From Streptomyces sp. NBC_00190 (GTDB lineage: Bacteria > Actinomycetota > Actinomycetes > Streptomycetales > Streptomycetaceae): a stretch of 64,000 bases of DNA. Position 1 is the stretch's first letter, and each line of letters begins with the position of its first letter. Below are positions 51,113 to 58,600 of this stretch, one piece after another. A program made the translations under genes and the position numbers. A model generated the notes under the pieces. It saw only the letters and a program-made list of their open reading frames with translations. It made no database searches and was not told the origin of the DNA. The stretch spans positions 3,968,001-4,032,000 of the forward strand of contig NZ_CP108131.1 of the NCBI RefSeq assembly GCF_036203305.1. Reading direction: 5' to 3'.

Positions 51113-54100
51113 CGACGCCGACGCGCCAGGAGATCGAGCGGGGACTGGCGGAGAACCGCGAGGCGCCGGGTGGCGCCGCGCGCAACGCGCACGCCGAGGC
51201 CCTGGTCGGCGCCGCCGAGGCGAGCGGCGACCGGGCGCTGTTCCGGGAGACCCTGGACAACCTGATCCACGCCTACCTGTGGAGCTCCGAGTCGTCGAAG
51301 CTGCTGGTGCCCTTCGCCCGGCTGCTCCAGGAGTACGACAAGGATCCCGGCGCCTTCTCCGAATGGGACGCGCACTCGCTGTTCTGGCAGTTCAAGTGGG
51401 TGGCCACGGCCATCGCCGACTCCCCCGGGGTTCCCCTGGAGTCGGCGACGGGCTGGCTGGACGAGATGGAGCGCCGCTACCGGATCGCCGGCTACAGCGA
51501 GCGGCCCGTACGCGAGGCTGAGCTGTGGCTCGCCGACGCGATGGGCGACGACGAGCGGGCCGAGCGGGCCTTCGGGCACTGGCTGGCGGCCGAGCGCGAC
51601 GACATAAGCGACTGCCGCGCCTGCGAGCTCAACGGCCAGGGGCAGTACGCCGTCCTGCGCGGCGACGACGCCAAGGCGCTGGAGATCTGGAAGCCGGTGC
51701 TGGCGGCCGAGCAGACCTGCGCCGAGGAGCCGCACCGGGTGCTGGCCACCTCCCTGATGCCCTTGCTGCGGCTCGGACGGACCGCCGAGGCCCGCTCGAA
51801 CCACCTGCGCGGCTACCGCCTGGCCCGCGGCAACGACAGCCTGCTGCCGACGGTCGGCAAGCACATCGAGTTCTGCGCGCTCACCGGCAACGAGTCGCGC
51901 GGTCTGGAGATCCTCGCCGAACACGCCTCCCACGTCGGCCCGCTCGCCAACGTCGACGACCAGCTGGCCTTCCACGGCGGCATCCTCGTGCTGCTGCGCC
52001 GGCTGATGGACCTGGGGCACGGCCGGATCCCGGCCGTGCCCTACGACGGCACGCCCCGCACCGTCCGCGAGCTGTACGAGGTCATGCGCGCGGGCGCACT
52101 CGACATCGCCCGGCAGTTCGACGTGCGCAACGGCACCACCCGCGTCTCGGAGCGGTTCCTGGCGCGGATCGCGCGGGAGCCGCTGGTCGGCGCGCTGCCG
52201 CTGGGGGTGCGCAGTGCGGCGTTGCCACAGTCGGCCCACACCGTTCCGGGGCACGTCGTCCCGGTGTCCACGGCTTCGGCCCCCGGTTTCGCCGAGCTGG
52301 TGGATCAGGCCCGGCGCGCCCGCGACCTGGGGCATCCGGGGGCGGACGTGCTGTGGGCCGAGGTGGCCGTACGGGTGGACGCGCAGCCGGAGCCCGATCC
52401 GCTGGTCGCGGCCGACCTGGCGGACCACCGGGCACTGGCCGCCGCCCGGCGCGGGGCCACGGAGGCGACGGAGCTGCTGACCGCGGCCCGGGAGGGCTAC
52501 CGGACCCTCGGCCTGGCACAGCGCGCGGCGCTTGCCGAGCTGCGCCTGGCGAGCGTCGCCGCCCAGTCGGGGGCCACGCCCGCCGAGATCAGGAGGCTGC
52601 TGGGGGTGGCCGTACGGGCCGCCGAGGCACTCGACCCGGCCGAACCGCTGCGGACCCGGAGGATCGCGCTCGCGGAGCTGTCGGCGATCCGCGTGGAGTC
52701 GTACCTGCGCTCGGCCGAGGCGACCGGTGACGACGGCCACGGGCATGGGCACGGCGAACTCGCCGCCGAGCTGACCGCCTTCATCACGGCCTACGAGGAC
52801 ACGCTTGCGGACCTGGTGGCGGAGGCCGAGGAGATGCTGGGACGGGTCGCGCTGTCGCAGGGCGACCCGGAGCGGGCCGTGGCCCTGCTCGCGGCCGCCG
52901 CGGCCCGGGCGGTCGGGGCGGGCAGGCCCTGGCAGGCCGTGGACCCGCTGGTGCTGCGGGCCGGGGTACTGATGTCGCTGAACCGGCCCGAGGAGGCGGA
53001 GGAGGCGGCCCGTTCCGCGCTGGAACACGCCCCCGAGGTGACCGACTCCGAGGTCCAGGGCGTCGTACGGCTGACCCTCGCGGACATCCTGCTGCGGCGG
53101 GAGGGCGCGGCGGACGAGGCCGCCGGGCACGCTCTGGCGGGAACCCACTGGTTCGACCAGGCCGGTCTCACGGCCGACGGCGGGGCGCAGGCTCGGCTGG
53201 TCCTGGCGCGTGCGTACGCGCAGGACGGCCGGGCCGCCGAGGCGGCGGAGGTGTTGCAGTCGGCTCTGCCGGATCTGCTGGAGCACGGCGAGGAGCAGGC
53301 CGTTTCCGGGCGGGAGTTCCTGGCCGACCTGCTGCGGCAGCTGAACGAGCTGCGGCCGGCCGCGGAGCAGTACCTGCTGGCGGCGGAGACGGCCAAGGGC
53401 TGGGAGGACACCCGGCCCCAGGCCAGGCTCGCGCAGTCGGCCGCCGACACGCTGTCCGACGCCGGGCTGACCGTGGAGGCTGCCGCCGCCTACGAGCGGA
53501 CCGTGGAACTGCACCGCCTGACGGGCGAAGCCCCGGTCGCCGAGGTACGTGCCCTGCGCTCCCTGGCCTGGCTGGGACTGCGCGAGGAGGTCACCGACGG
53601 AGCCGTTGCGCGGGCCAGGGTCCTGATGGACGAGGCCACCGGTGTACTGGAGACCGCCCTGACGGCGGATCCCGCGGATCCGGAGCTGCGGGCCGAACTC
53701 GCCCAGACCTGGCACCAGCTGGCGCAGGTCCTCGACCGGCGGGTCGGCGCACAGGCAGCCTCCTTCGACGAGGAGGAGGAAGACGCTGACGACGAGGATG
53801 AGCACGAGGAGGACGCCGGCGGTGTGAGCGCTGTGGGCGGCGACCCGGCCGCGCCGGCCGAGTCGCTGGGCGAGGCGGAAATCGAGGCACTGCGCCTGGA
53901 GGAGATCGAGCTCTGGGGCCGGGCTGCCGCGCTCTACGCGGAGCTCGGCCCGGACCATCTGCGGGACCGGTTCCAGTGCCTGAACAACGCCGCCTGGACG
54001 GAGCAGGAGCGGGGCCACGCGGATGCGGGTGCGGCCCGCGTCCGCGCACTGATCGACGAGGTCGAAGCCATGCCGGAGGGCGCCGCGCCCGACTGGCTCC

Positions 54101-54141
54101 TGCCGTCCGCCGAGCGTCTGTACGCCCAGCTGACGGCCTGA
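51109..54141 (+). CDS. Large TPR/alpha-helical repeat protein, partner of the HSP90-like ATPase
   Basis: 1010 residues, nearly all helical and Ala/Leu/Glu-rich. TPR-like repeats are clear at 560-800 (AEEMLGRVALSQGDPERAVA, SLNRPEEAEEAARSALEHAP and AYAQDGRAAEAAEVLQSALP). Residues 543-549 hold GHGHGHG and residues 887-904 a strongly acidic run; the first 400 residues contain short helix pairs with WLAAERDDISDCRACELNGQ. GTG start with GGAGG seven bases upstream, overlapping the HSP90-like stop. Likely scaffolds or recruits clients. No catalytic motif recognised. Confidence 0.8.
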   Translation: MTTPTRQEIERGLAENREAPGGAARNAHAEALVGAAEASGDRALFRETLDNLIHAYLWSSESSKLLVPFARLLQEYDKDPGAFSEWDAHSLFWQFKWVATAIADSPGVPLESATGWLDEMERRYRIAGYSERPVREAELWLADAMGDDERAERAFGHWLAAERDDISDCRACELNGQGQYAVLRGDDAKALEIWKPVLAAEQTCAEEPHRVLATSLMPLLRLGRTAEARSNHLRGYRLARGNDSLLPTVGKHIEFCALTGNESRGLEILAEHASHVGPLANVDDQLAFHGGILVLLRRLMDLGHGRIPAVPYDGTPRTVRELYEVMRAGALDIARQFDVRNGTTRVSERFLARIAREPLVGALPLGVRSAALPQSAHTVPGHVVPVSTASAPGFAELVDQARRARDLGHPGADVLWAEVAVRVDAQPEPDPLVAADLADHRALAAARRGATEATELLTAAREGYRTLGLAQRAALAELRLASVAAQSGATPAEIRRLLGVAVRAAEALDPAEPLRTRRIALAELSAIRVESYLRSAEATGDDGHGHGHGELAAELTAFITAYEDTLADLVAEAEEMLGRVALSQGDPERAVALLAAAAARAVGAGRPWQAVDPLVLRAGVLMSLNRPEEAEEAARSALEHAPEVTDSEVQGVVRLTLADILLRREGAADEAAGHALAGTHWFDQAGLTADGGAQARLVLARAYAQDGRAAEAAEVLQSALPDLLEHGEEQAVSGREFLADLLRQLNELRPAAEQYLLAAETAKGWEDTRPQARLAQSAADTLSDAGLTVEAAAAYERTVELHRLTGEAPVAEVRALRSLAWLGLREEVTDGAVARARVLMDEATGVLETALTADPADPELRAELAQTWHQLAQVLDRRVGAQAASFDEEEEDADDEDEHEEDAGGVSAVGGDPAAPAESLGEAEIEALRLEEIELWGRAAALYAELGPDHLRDRFQCLNNAAWTEQERGHADAGAARVRALIDEVEAMPEGAAPDWLLPSAERLYAQLTA

Positions 54142-54153
54142 GCCCACTGCCGT

Positions 54154-54194
54154 CGGTCGTCGCCGCTCCCCGTCCTGGGCAGCGGCGACGACCG
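54154..54194. terminator. 14-bp bidirectional terminator
   Basis: CGGTCGTCGCCGCT pairs with AGCGGCGACGACCG around a 13-base loop between the convergent TPR and LLM genes. Confidence 0.85.
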
Positions 54195-54199
54195 TGGGA

Positions 54200-55105
54200 T
54201 CAGAGGTCCAGCTGGGCCAGCGCCTCCACAGCGATCTTCTCGAAGACCGACTCGTCCGCGGCGAAGTCGGAGTCCGGGATCGGGGCGTGGATCACCAGCT
54301 CGGTGAAGCCCAGCTCACGGTGGCGGCCCGCGAAGTCGACGAATGCGCCCACGGATTCCAGCATGGTGCTGCGTTCGGGGGTGAAGCCGGTCAGCAGGAT
54401 CTTCTCCATCGGCCCGAACTCCCGGCCGATCTCGGCGCAGGCCGACTCCAGCCCGCCGATCTGCCGGCGCAGGGCCTCCAGCGACTGCTCGGGCGTGCCG
54501 TCCTCGAAGATCCTCGGGTCTCCCGCGGTCACCCAGGCCTGGCCGTGGCGGGCGGCGAGCCGCAGGCCGCGCGGTCCGGTGGCGGCGACCGCGAACGGCA
54601 GTCGCGGCCGCTGGACGCAACCGGGGATGTTGCGGGCCTCCTCGGCCGAGTAGAAGGTGCCCTGCGAACTCACCGCGCCCTCGGTCAGCAGCTGGTCCAG
54701 CAGCGGTACGAATTCGGCGAAACGGTCGGCACGCTCGCGCGGGGACCAGGGCTCCTGACCGAGCGCGGTCGCGTCGAAGCCGTTGCCGCCCGCTCCGATA
54801 CCGAGGGTGATGCGCCCGCCGGAGACGTCGTCCAGGGAGATGAGGTCCTTGGCGAGGGTCACCGGATGGCGGAAATTCGGCGAGGTGACCAGCGTCCCCA
54901 GGCGCATCCGCTCGGTGGCCGCGGCCGCCGCGGTCAGGGTGGGCACCGCGCCGAACCACGGTCCGTCGCGGAAGCCCCGCCACGACAGGTGGTCATAGGT
55001 GTAGGCGGTGTGGAACCCGAGCGTCTCCGCCCGTACCCACTGGTCACGCCCCCCTTCATGCCATCGACGTACCGGAAGGATCACCGTGCTCAGACTCAGA
55101 CTCAT
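54200..55105 (-). CDS. LLM-class flavin-dependent oxidoreductase
   Basis: 301 residues, luciferase-like TIM barrel. Typical stretches are AETLGFHTAYTYDHLSWRGF, TERMRLGTLVTSPNFRHPVT, SGGRITLGIGAGGNGFDATA and LPFAVAATGPRGLRLAARHG. It would use reduced FMN or F420 (abundant in Streptomyces) to act on an unknown substrate. Start at ATG 55105, seven bases after a TAGGCT box, indicating a leaderless mRNA; the longer frame is not used. Confidence 0.88.
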   Translation of the reverse strand: MSLSLSTVILPVRRWHEGGRDQWVRAETLGFHTAYTYDHLSWRGFRDGPWFGAVPTLTAAAAATERMRLGTLVTSPNFRHPVTLAKDLISLDDVSGGRITLGIGAGGNGFDATALGQEPWSPRERADRFAEFVPLLDQLLTEGAVSSQGTFYSAEEARNIPGCVQRPRLPFAVAATGPRGLRLAARHGQAWVTAGDPRIFEDGTPEQSLEALRRQIGGLESACAEIGREFGPMEKILLTGFTPERSTMLESVGAFVDFAGRHRELGFTELVIHAPIPDSDFAADESVFEKIAVEALAQLDL

Positions 55106-55112
55106 GCGTTCG

Positions 55113-55118
55113 AGCCTA
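55113..55118 (-). promoter_or_regulatory. -10 box of a leaderless promoter for the LLM gene
   Basis: Minus-strand TAGGCT ends seven bases before the ATG. Confidence 0.5.
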
Positions 55119-55503
55119 CGGCGCTCAGCCGACGGGGAGTGCATTCCGGTCCTGCCGCGTCGCGTCGACGCCGAGCGCATCCTGTCGAATGATCTTCGAG
55201 GAAACCCCTCCATGGAGAGCGGTAATTCAGAAGCAAGAAGGCGCAAACCGATCCCTGGCGAAAGAAACCAAAGACTTCCGGCATCGTCGATCACGGATTC
55301 GGCCGAGCCGACTACTGTGCGATTCCGAGAGCTGGATGACTCACGGCACCCACCGTGGATGCCTTGTCCGAATTCAGCCTCTGACGAGGGGTGGTCGTGC
55401 TCGAAATCACCATGCCGGGAGACCGGACGGCTTCAGTCTCCGCCGCCCCTGAGACCCACCGGGCCGCCACGGCCGTGTCTGTTCCACGAGCGGGAGCCGA
55501 CTG
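55119..55503. other. Intergenic region upstream of the roadblock operon
   Basis: About 385 bases with somewhat lower GC than the flanks around 55190-55330. It should contain the promoter of the DUF4388 gene; TACTGT near 55312 is a possible -10 box. No credible gene was seen. Confidence 0.4.
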
Positions 55504-56505
55504 GTGACGTATCCCGTTCTCCCTGGAGCATCCTCGACACCCGCGGACTGGTCACTGCCGCTGCCGCTGCCGTCGGTGGCTCCGGCGGAGCCTTCGGTTG
55601 CACCTTCGATGGCGCCGACGCCGACGCCTTCGACGGCCTCGGCGTCGGTCGTGCCGTCGGACCGGGCAACCCAGGAACTGGCCCGGAATCTGGTCCGCGC
55701 TCGTCGCGAACGGCTTTCCGGCACTCTGGTCGTGGTGGGCGACCCGGGCGGCACCTTCTACCTCGCGAACGGCGCCATCGTCGCGGTCGAGTCCCCCGGG
55801 GCACCGACCGTGGAAACCCTGCTCGTGCGTTCCGGGCGGATCGGGAAGGACGAGTGGGCGGCCGCCTACCGGGCCGGCGCGACCGTCGGCCGCATCGGAG
55901 CGGAACTGATCGACAGGACGCTGGTCGGTGCCGCCGAGCTGCAGCTGATGTGTCTCATGGCGGCCCTGGACGGGGCTCTCTCCGTGGGCATGGGCCGCAT
56001 GGACGAGTGCATCCTCGAACCCGGCGGGGCCGTCCACCACCTGGTGGCACCACAGGGCATCGAAGCGGACTGGCTGTTCCAGGAGGCGAGTCGCCGTGTC
56101 AAGGCTCTTACTTCGCTGCGGGTGCCACTCTGCCCTTTCCGGGACCGGATGACGCTGACGCCCACCGGAGCCTCGTCGGCAGAAGGTTCGACGGCCGGTG
56201 AGCGGCGGGACATCCTTCTGCACGTCAACGGCCGTCGCAGCTCGCGGGACATCGCCTTTCTACTGGGGCGGGGCCTCTACGCCGTCACGGTGGAACTCAC
56301 GCGCATGCTCAGCGACGGCCTGGTCGAGGTGGTGCCCTCCCCTGCGGCCATTCCTCTCGGCGAGCCCGCCGGGGCGGCCGATCGGGTGTCGAGCACCCAC
56401 GCACCGCACCGCCTGCCGGGCGGGAGCGGGCTGCCTCGGCGCCAGCGCGGCATGAGTGGAATCCACGACGTCCTGCCCCTGCGGCCGGTGACGGATTGCC
56501 GGTAG
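55504..56505 (+). CDS. DUF4388/PATAN-like protein
   Basis: 333 residues. A Pro/Ser/Ala-rich N-terminus to about residue 50 is followed by a DUF4388-like domain (residues 55-195: RERLSGTLVVVGDPGGTFYL, ETLLVRSGRIGKDEWAAAYR, ILEPGGAVHHLV) and a C-terminal winged-helix-like part (LHVNGRRSSRDIAFLLGRGL, TRMLSDGLVEVVPSP). Such proteins are linked to signalling by small GTPases and roadblock proteins in other bacteria. GTG start with GGGAG upstream. First of three genes followed by two roadblock genes, with no GTPase gene. Confidence 0.75.
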   Translation: MTYPVLPGASSTPADWSLPLPLPSVAPAEPSVAPSMAPTPTPSTASASVVPSDRATQELARNLVRARRERLSGTLVVVGDPGGTFYLANGAIVAVESPGAPTVETLLVRSGRIGKDEWAAAYRAGATVGRIGAELIDRTLVGAAELQLMCLMAALDGALSVGMGRMDECILEPGGAVHHLVAPQGIEADWLFQEASRRVKALTSLRVPLCPFRDRMTLTPTGASSAEGSTAGERRDILLHVNGRRSSRDIAFLLGRGLYAVTVELTRMLSDGLVEVVPSPAAIPLGEPAGAADRVSSTHAPHRLPGGSGLPRRQRGMSGIHDVLPLRPVTDCR

Positions 56506-56575
56506 CGGCCGCCCCCACAGAACAGCAAGTCGCACAGGCGACTGGGCGATCCCAGCGTGAACAAACAGGAGAATT

Positions 56576-56974
56576 GTGACGATCAAAAGTGACGAACTGG
56601 CCGCTGAGATGCGTGCGCTCCGCGATCGGGTCGTCGGTGTCACGGACGTGATCGTGGCTTCGGCCGACGGCCTTCTGATCACTGCCGAAGCAGACGTCAG
56701 CGTAGACGGGGAGTGCTTGGCCGCTCTCACCGCGGCGGCACTCGGCATCGCTCGCCGGACGGGCACCGCCACAGGCAAGGGACTGGTCCACCACACCGTC
56801 GCACGGTTCAACGACGGCTATCTGGTCACGCAGGCGATCGGTGACATGGCGTTGATGGCGGTGCTTGGCGACTCGGGCATGGACGTGAAGCGGTTCCACG
56901 CCGAGTCGCAGTCGAGCGCCGACCGGATCGGCCTCCTGCTGACGTCCGCGACAGGAATCGCTCCGGCCGGCTGA
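56576..56974 (+). CDS. Roadblock/LC7-domain protein
   Basis: 132 residues, one roadblock fold (VTDVIVASADGLLITAEADV, then LVTQAIGDMALMAVLGDSGM). Such proteins, like MglB, act as GTPase-activating or scaffolding partners of Ras-like GTPases. AGGAG five bases before the GTG start. Lies 70 bases after the DUF4388 gene and 103 before a second roadblock gene. No GTPase gene nearby in the window. Confidence 0.85.
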   Translation: MTIKSDELAAEMRALRDRVVGVTDVIVASADGLLITAEADVSVDGECLAALTAAALGIARRTGTATGKGLVHHTVARFNDGYLVTQAIGDMALMAVLGDSGMDVKRFHAESQSSADRIGLLLTSATGIAPAG

Positions 56975-57077
56975 GCGGGCCGACGGCGCTTCACCGGCAG
57001 TGCTCACGACCACACGATCGCCCCGGACAGGTCCGGCTTCGGGCCTTTCCCGAAACAAATCCAGCAGAAGGAAAACC

Positions 57078-57515
57078 ATGAGCGTATCGGGAACCTCAGG
57101 TCCCCAGAGCATGTCCGACCGGGTGGTCACCATAGTCAAGACCCTCCGCGCGGAGGTGCCGGATTGCGTGGCCGCCGGGGTCATCGACATGTCAACGGGC
57201 ATGTTGCTGTCGGTGGAAACCGTCGACTCGCACCCGCCGGAGGTACTCGACATGCTGTCGGCGGCCACACTCGACCTCTTCCAGGGCCGGAATGTGGTGA
57301 TGATCGAGAACATTTTCAAGGAGCGTCGCGGAGTGGTGTCCGACCGGCACTATTTCCAGGAAATCCTTGTCAACAGCGACAACCTGGCGCACCTCTTTCT
57401 GCGCGTCGACAGCGCGGACGAGGTGGTCGCCGTCGTCGTCTGCCGCAAGTCGGCGAACGTGGGAATGCTCTTCGCGCAGGCCCGACGAGTGCTGAAGGAC
57501 AACGGACCGCTGTGA
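57078..57515 (+). CDS. Second roadblock-like protein
   Basis: 145 residues, a more diverged roadblock/LC7-type fold (GVIDMSTGMLLSVETVDSHP, MLSAATLDLFQGRNVVMIEN, LFLRVDSADEVVAVVVCRKS). AGAAGGA stands before the ATG. Together with the previous protein it could form a heterodimer that scaffolds a complex with the DUF4388 protein. A parS pair lies immediately downstream. Confidence 0.75.
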   Translation: MSVSGTSGPQSMSDRVVTIVKTLRAEVPDCVAAGVIDMSTGMLLSVETVDSHPPEVLDMLSAATLDLFQGRNVVMIENIFKERRGVVSDRHYFQEILVNSDNLAHLFLRVDSADEVVAVVVCRKSANVGMLFAQARRVLKDNGPL

Positions 57516-57535
57516 CAGCCCTGCCGCGGCCTTCG

Positions 57536-57551
57536 TGTTTCACGTGAAACA
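57536..57551. promoter_or_regulatory. parS site, perfect
   Basis: TGTTTCACGTGAAACA, 20 bases after the roadblock gene stop. Confidence 0.93.
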
Positions 57552-57566
57552 TCGCCATCCCTCCGA

Positions 57567-57582
57567 TGTTTCACGTGAAACA
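57567..57582. promoter_or_regulatory. parS site, second of pair
   Basis: TGTTTCACGTGAAACA, perfect; centre 31 bp from its neighbour. Confidence 0.93.
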
Positions 57583-57651
57583 TCGGGCCGTCGGCACCGG
57601 ACGAGCCGCACATGGTCCGGCCGTCCCCGGGCAATGGGCGAAGATGGAGCC

Positions 57652-58560
57652 GTGACCTCGGCTCCCCAGCGCCCGGACGGGCCAAACCCCATGCCCCGGC
57701 TCATCGCCACCGACCTCGACGGCACCCTGCTGCGCGATGACAAGTCTGTCTCGCCCCGCACGGTCGCCGCTCTCGCGGCCGCCGAGGAGGCCGGCATCGA
57801 GGTCTTCTTCGTCACCGGCCGCCCGGCCCGCTGGATGGGCGTGGTCAGTGACCACGTCCACGGCCACGGCCTCGCGATCTGCGCGAACGGCGCGGCGGTC
57901 GTGGACCTCCACGCCGGGCACGAGTTCGTACAGGTAAGAGCCCTCCCGAGAGCTGACGCCCTCGCCGTCGTGGACGCTCTGCGGGCTGCTGCGCCCGGTA
58001 CTTCCTTCGCGGTCGAACTGACCACCGGCATCAACTACGAGCCGACGTACCCGCCGTTCTTCCAGGACCCGGGCGCCCACCTCGCCACCGCCGAGAAACT
58101 GCTGCGCGAGGACACGGACGAAAGCTCCGCACCGGTGCTCAAGCTCCTCGCACACCACGCCGAGCTGGCCCCGGACGAGTTCCTTGCGCTGGCCCGCTCC
58201 ACCGCCGGCGAGCACGCAGCGATCACCCGCTCCAGCCCGACCTCCCTGCTGGAGATCAGCGGAAAGGACGTCTCCAAGGCGAGCACCCTGGCGCTGTGCT
58301 GCGCCGAGCGCGGTATCTCCCCCGCCGAGGTCGTCGCCTTCGGGGACATGCCGAACGACGTGGAGATGCTCAGCTGGGCGGGCACCTCGTACGCGATGGG
58401 CAACGCCCATCCGGATGTGATCGCGGCCGCGTCCGGCCGTACGACCGCCAACAACGAGGACGGCGTCGCCGTCGTCATCGAGCACATCGTGGCCGACCGG
58501 ATCGCGCAGCGGCTGCTCCAAACAGGAGCTCCTGCGACACCTGGACGCCTGGACGCCTAG
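57652..58560 (+). CDS. HAD-superfamily phosphatase (Cof type)
   Basis: 302 residues. Motif [18 protein letters not shown], motif II VFFVTGRPARW, motif III region GKDVSKASTLALCC and motif [22 protein letters not shown]. It is a paralogue of the enzyme at 36525 and should dephosphorylate small phosphorylated metabolites. Start at GTG 57652 is preceded by GAAGAT at six bases, suggesting a leaderless message; an ATG at 57634 in frame is an alternative. The frame extends upstream through the parS pair, which is unlikely to be translated. Confidence 0.88.
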   Translation: MTSAPQRPDGPNPMPRLIATDLDGTLLRDDKSVSPRTVAALAAAEEAGIEVFFVTGRPARWMGVVSDHVHGHGLAICANGAAVVDLHAGHEFVQVRALPRADALAVVDALRAAAPGTSFAVELTTGINYEPTYPPFFQDPGAHLATAEKLLREDTDESSAPVLKLLAHHAELAPDEFLALARSTAGEHAAITRSSPTSLLEISGKDVSKASTLALCCAERGISPAEVVAFGDMPNDVEMLSWAGTSYAMGNAHPDVIAAASGRTTANNEDGVAVVIEHIVADRIAQRLLQTGAPATPGRLDA

Positions 58561-58600
58561 GGCCGGTCTCTCGGATCCGGCCTGATCCGAAAGGCCCGCC

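Noticed and set aside
55189-55452. Small plus-strand frame between the LLM and DUF4388 genes
   Set aside because: No ribosome binding site, weak codon bias, no recognisable product; likely chance.
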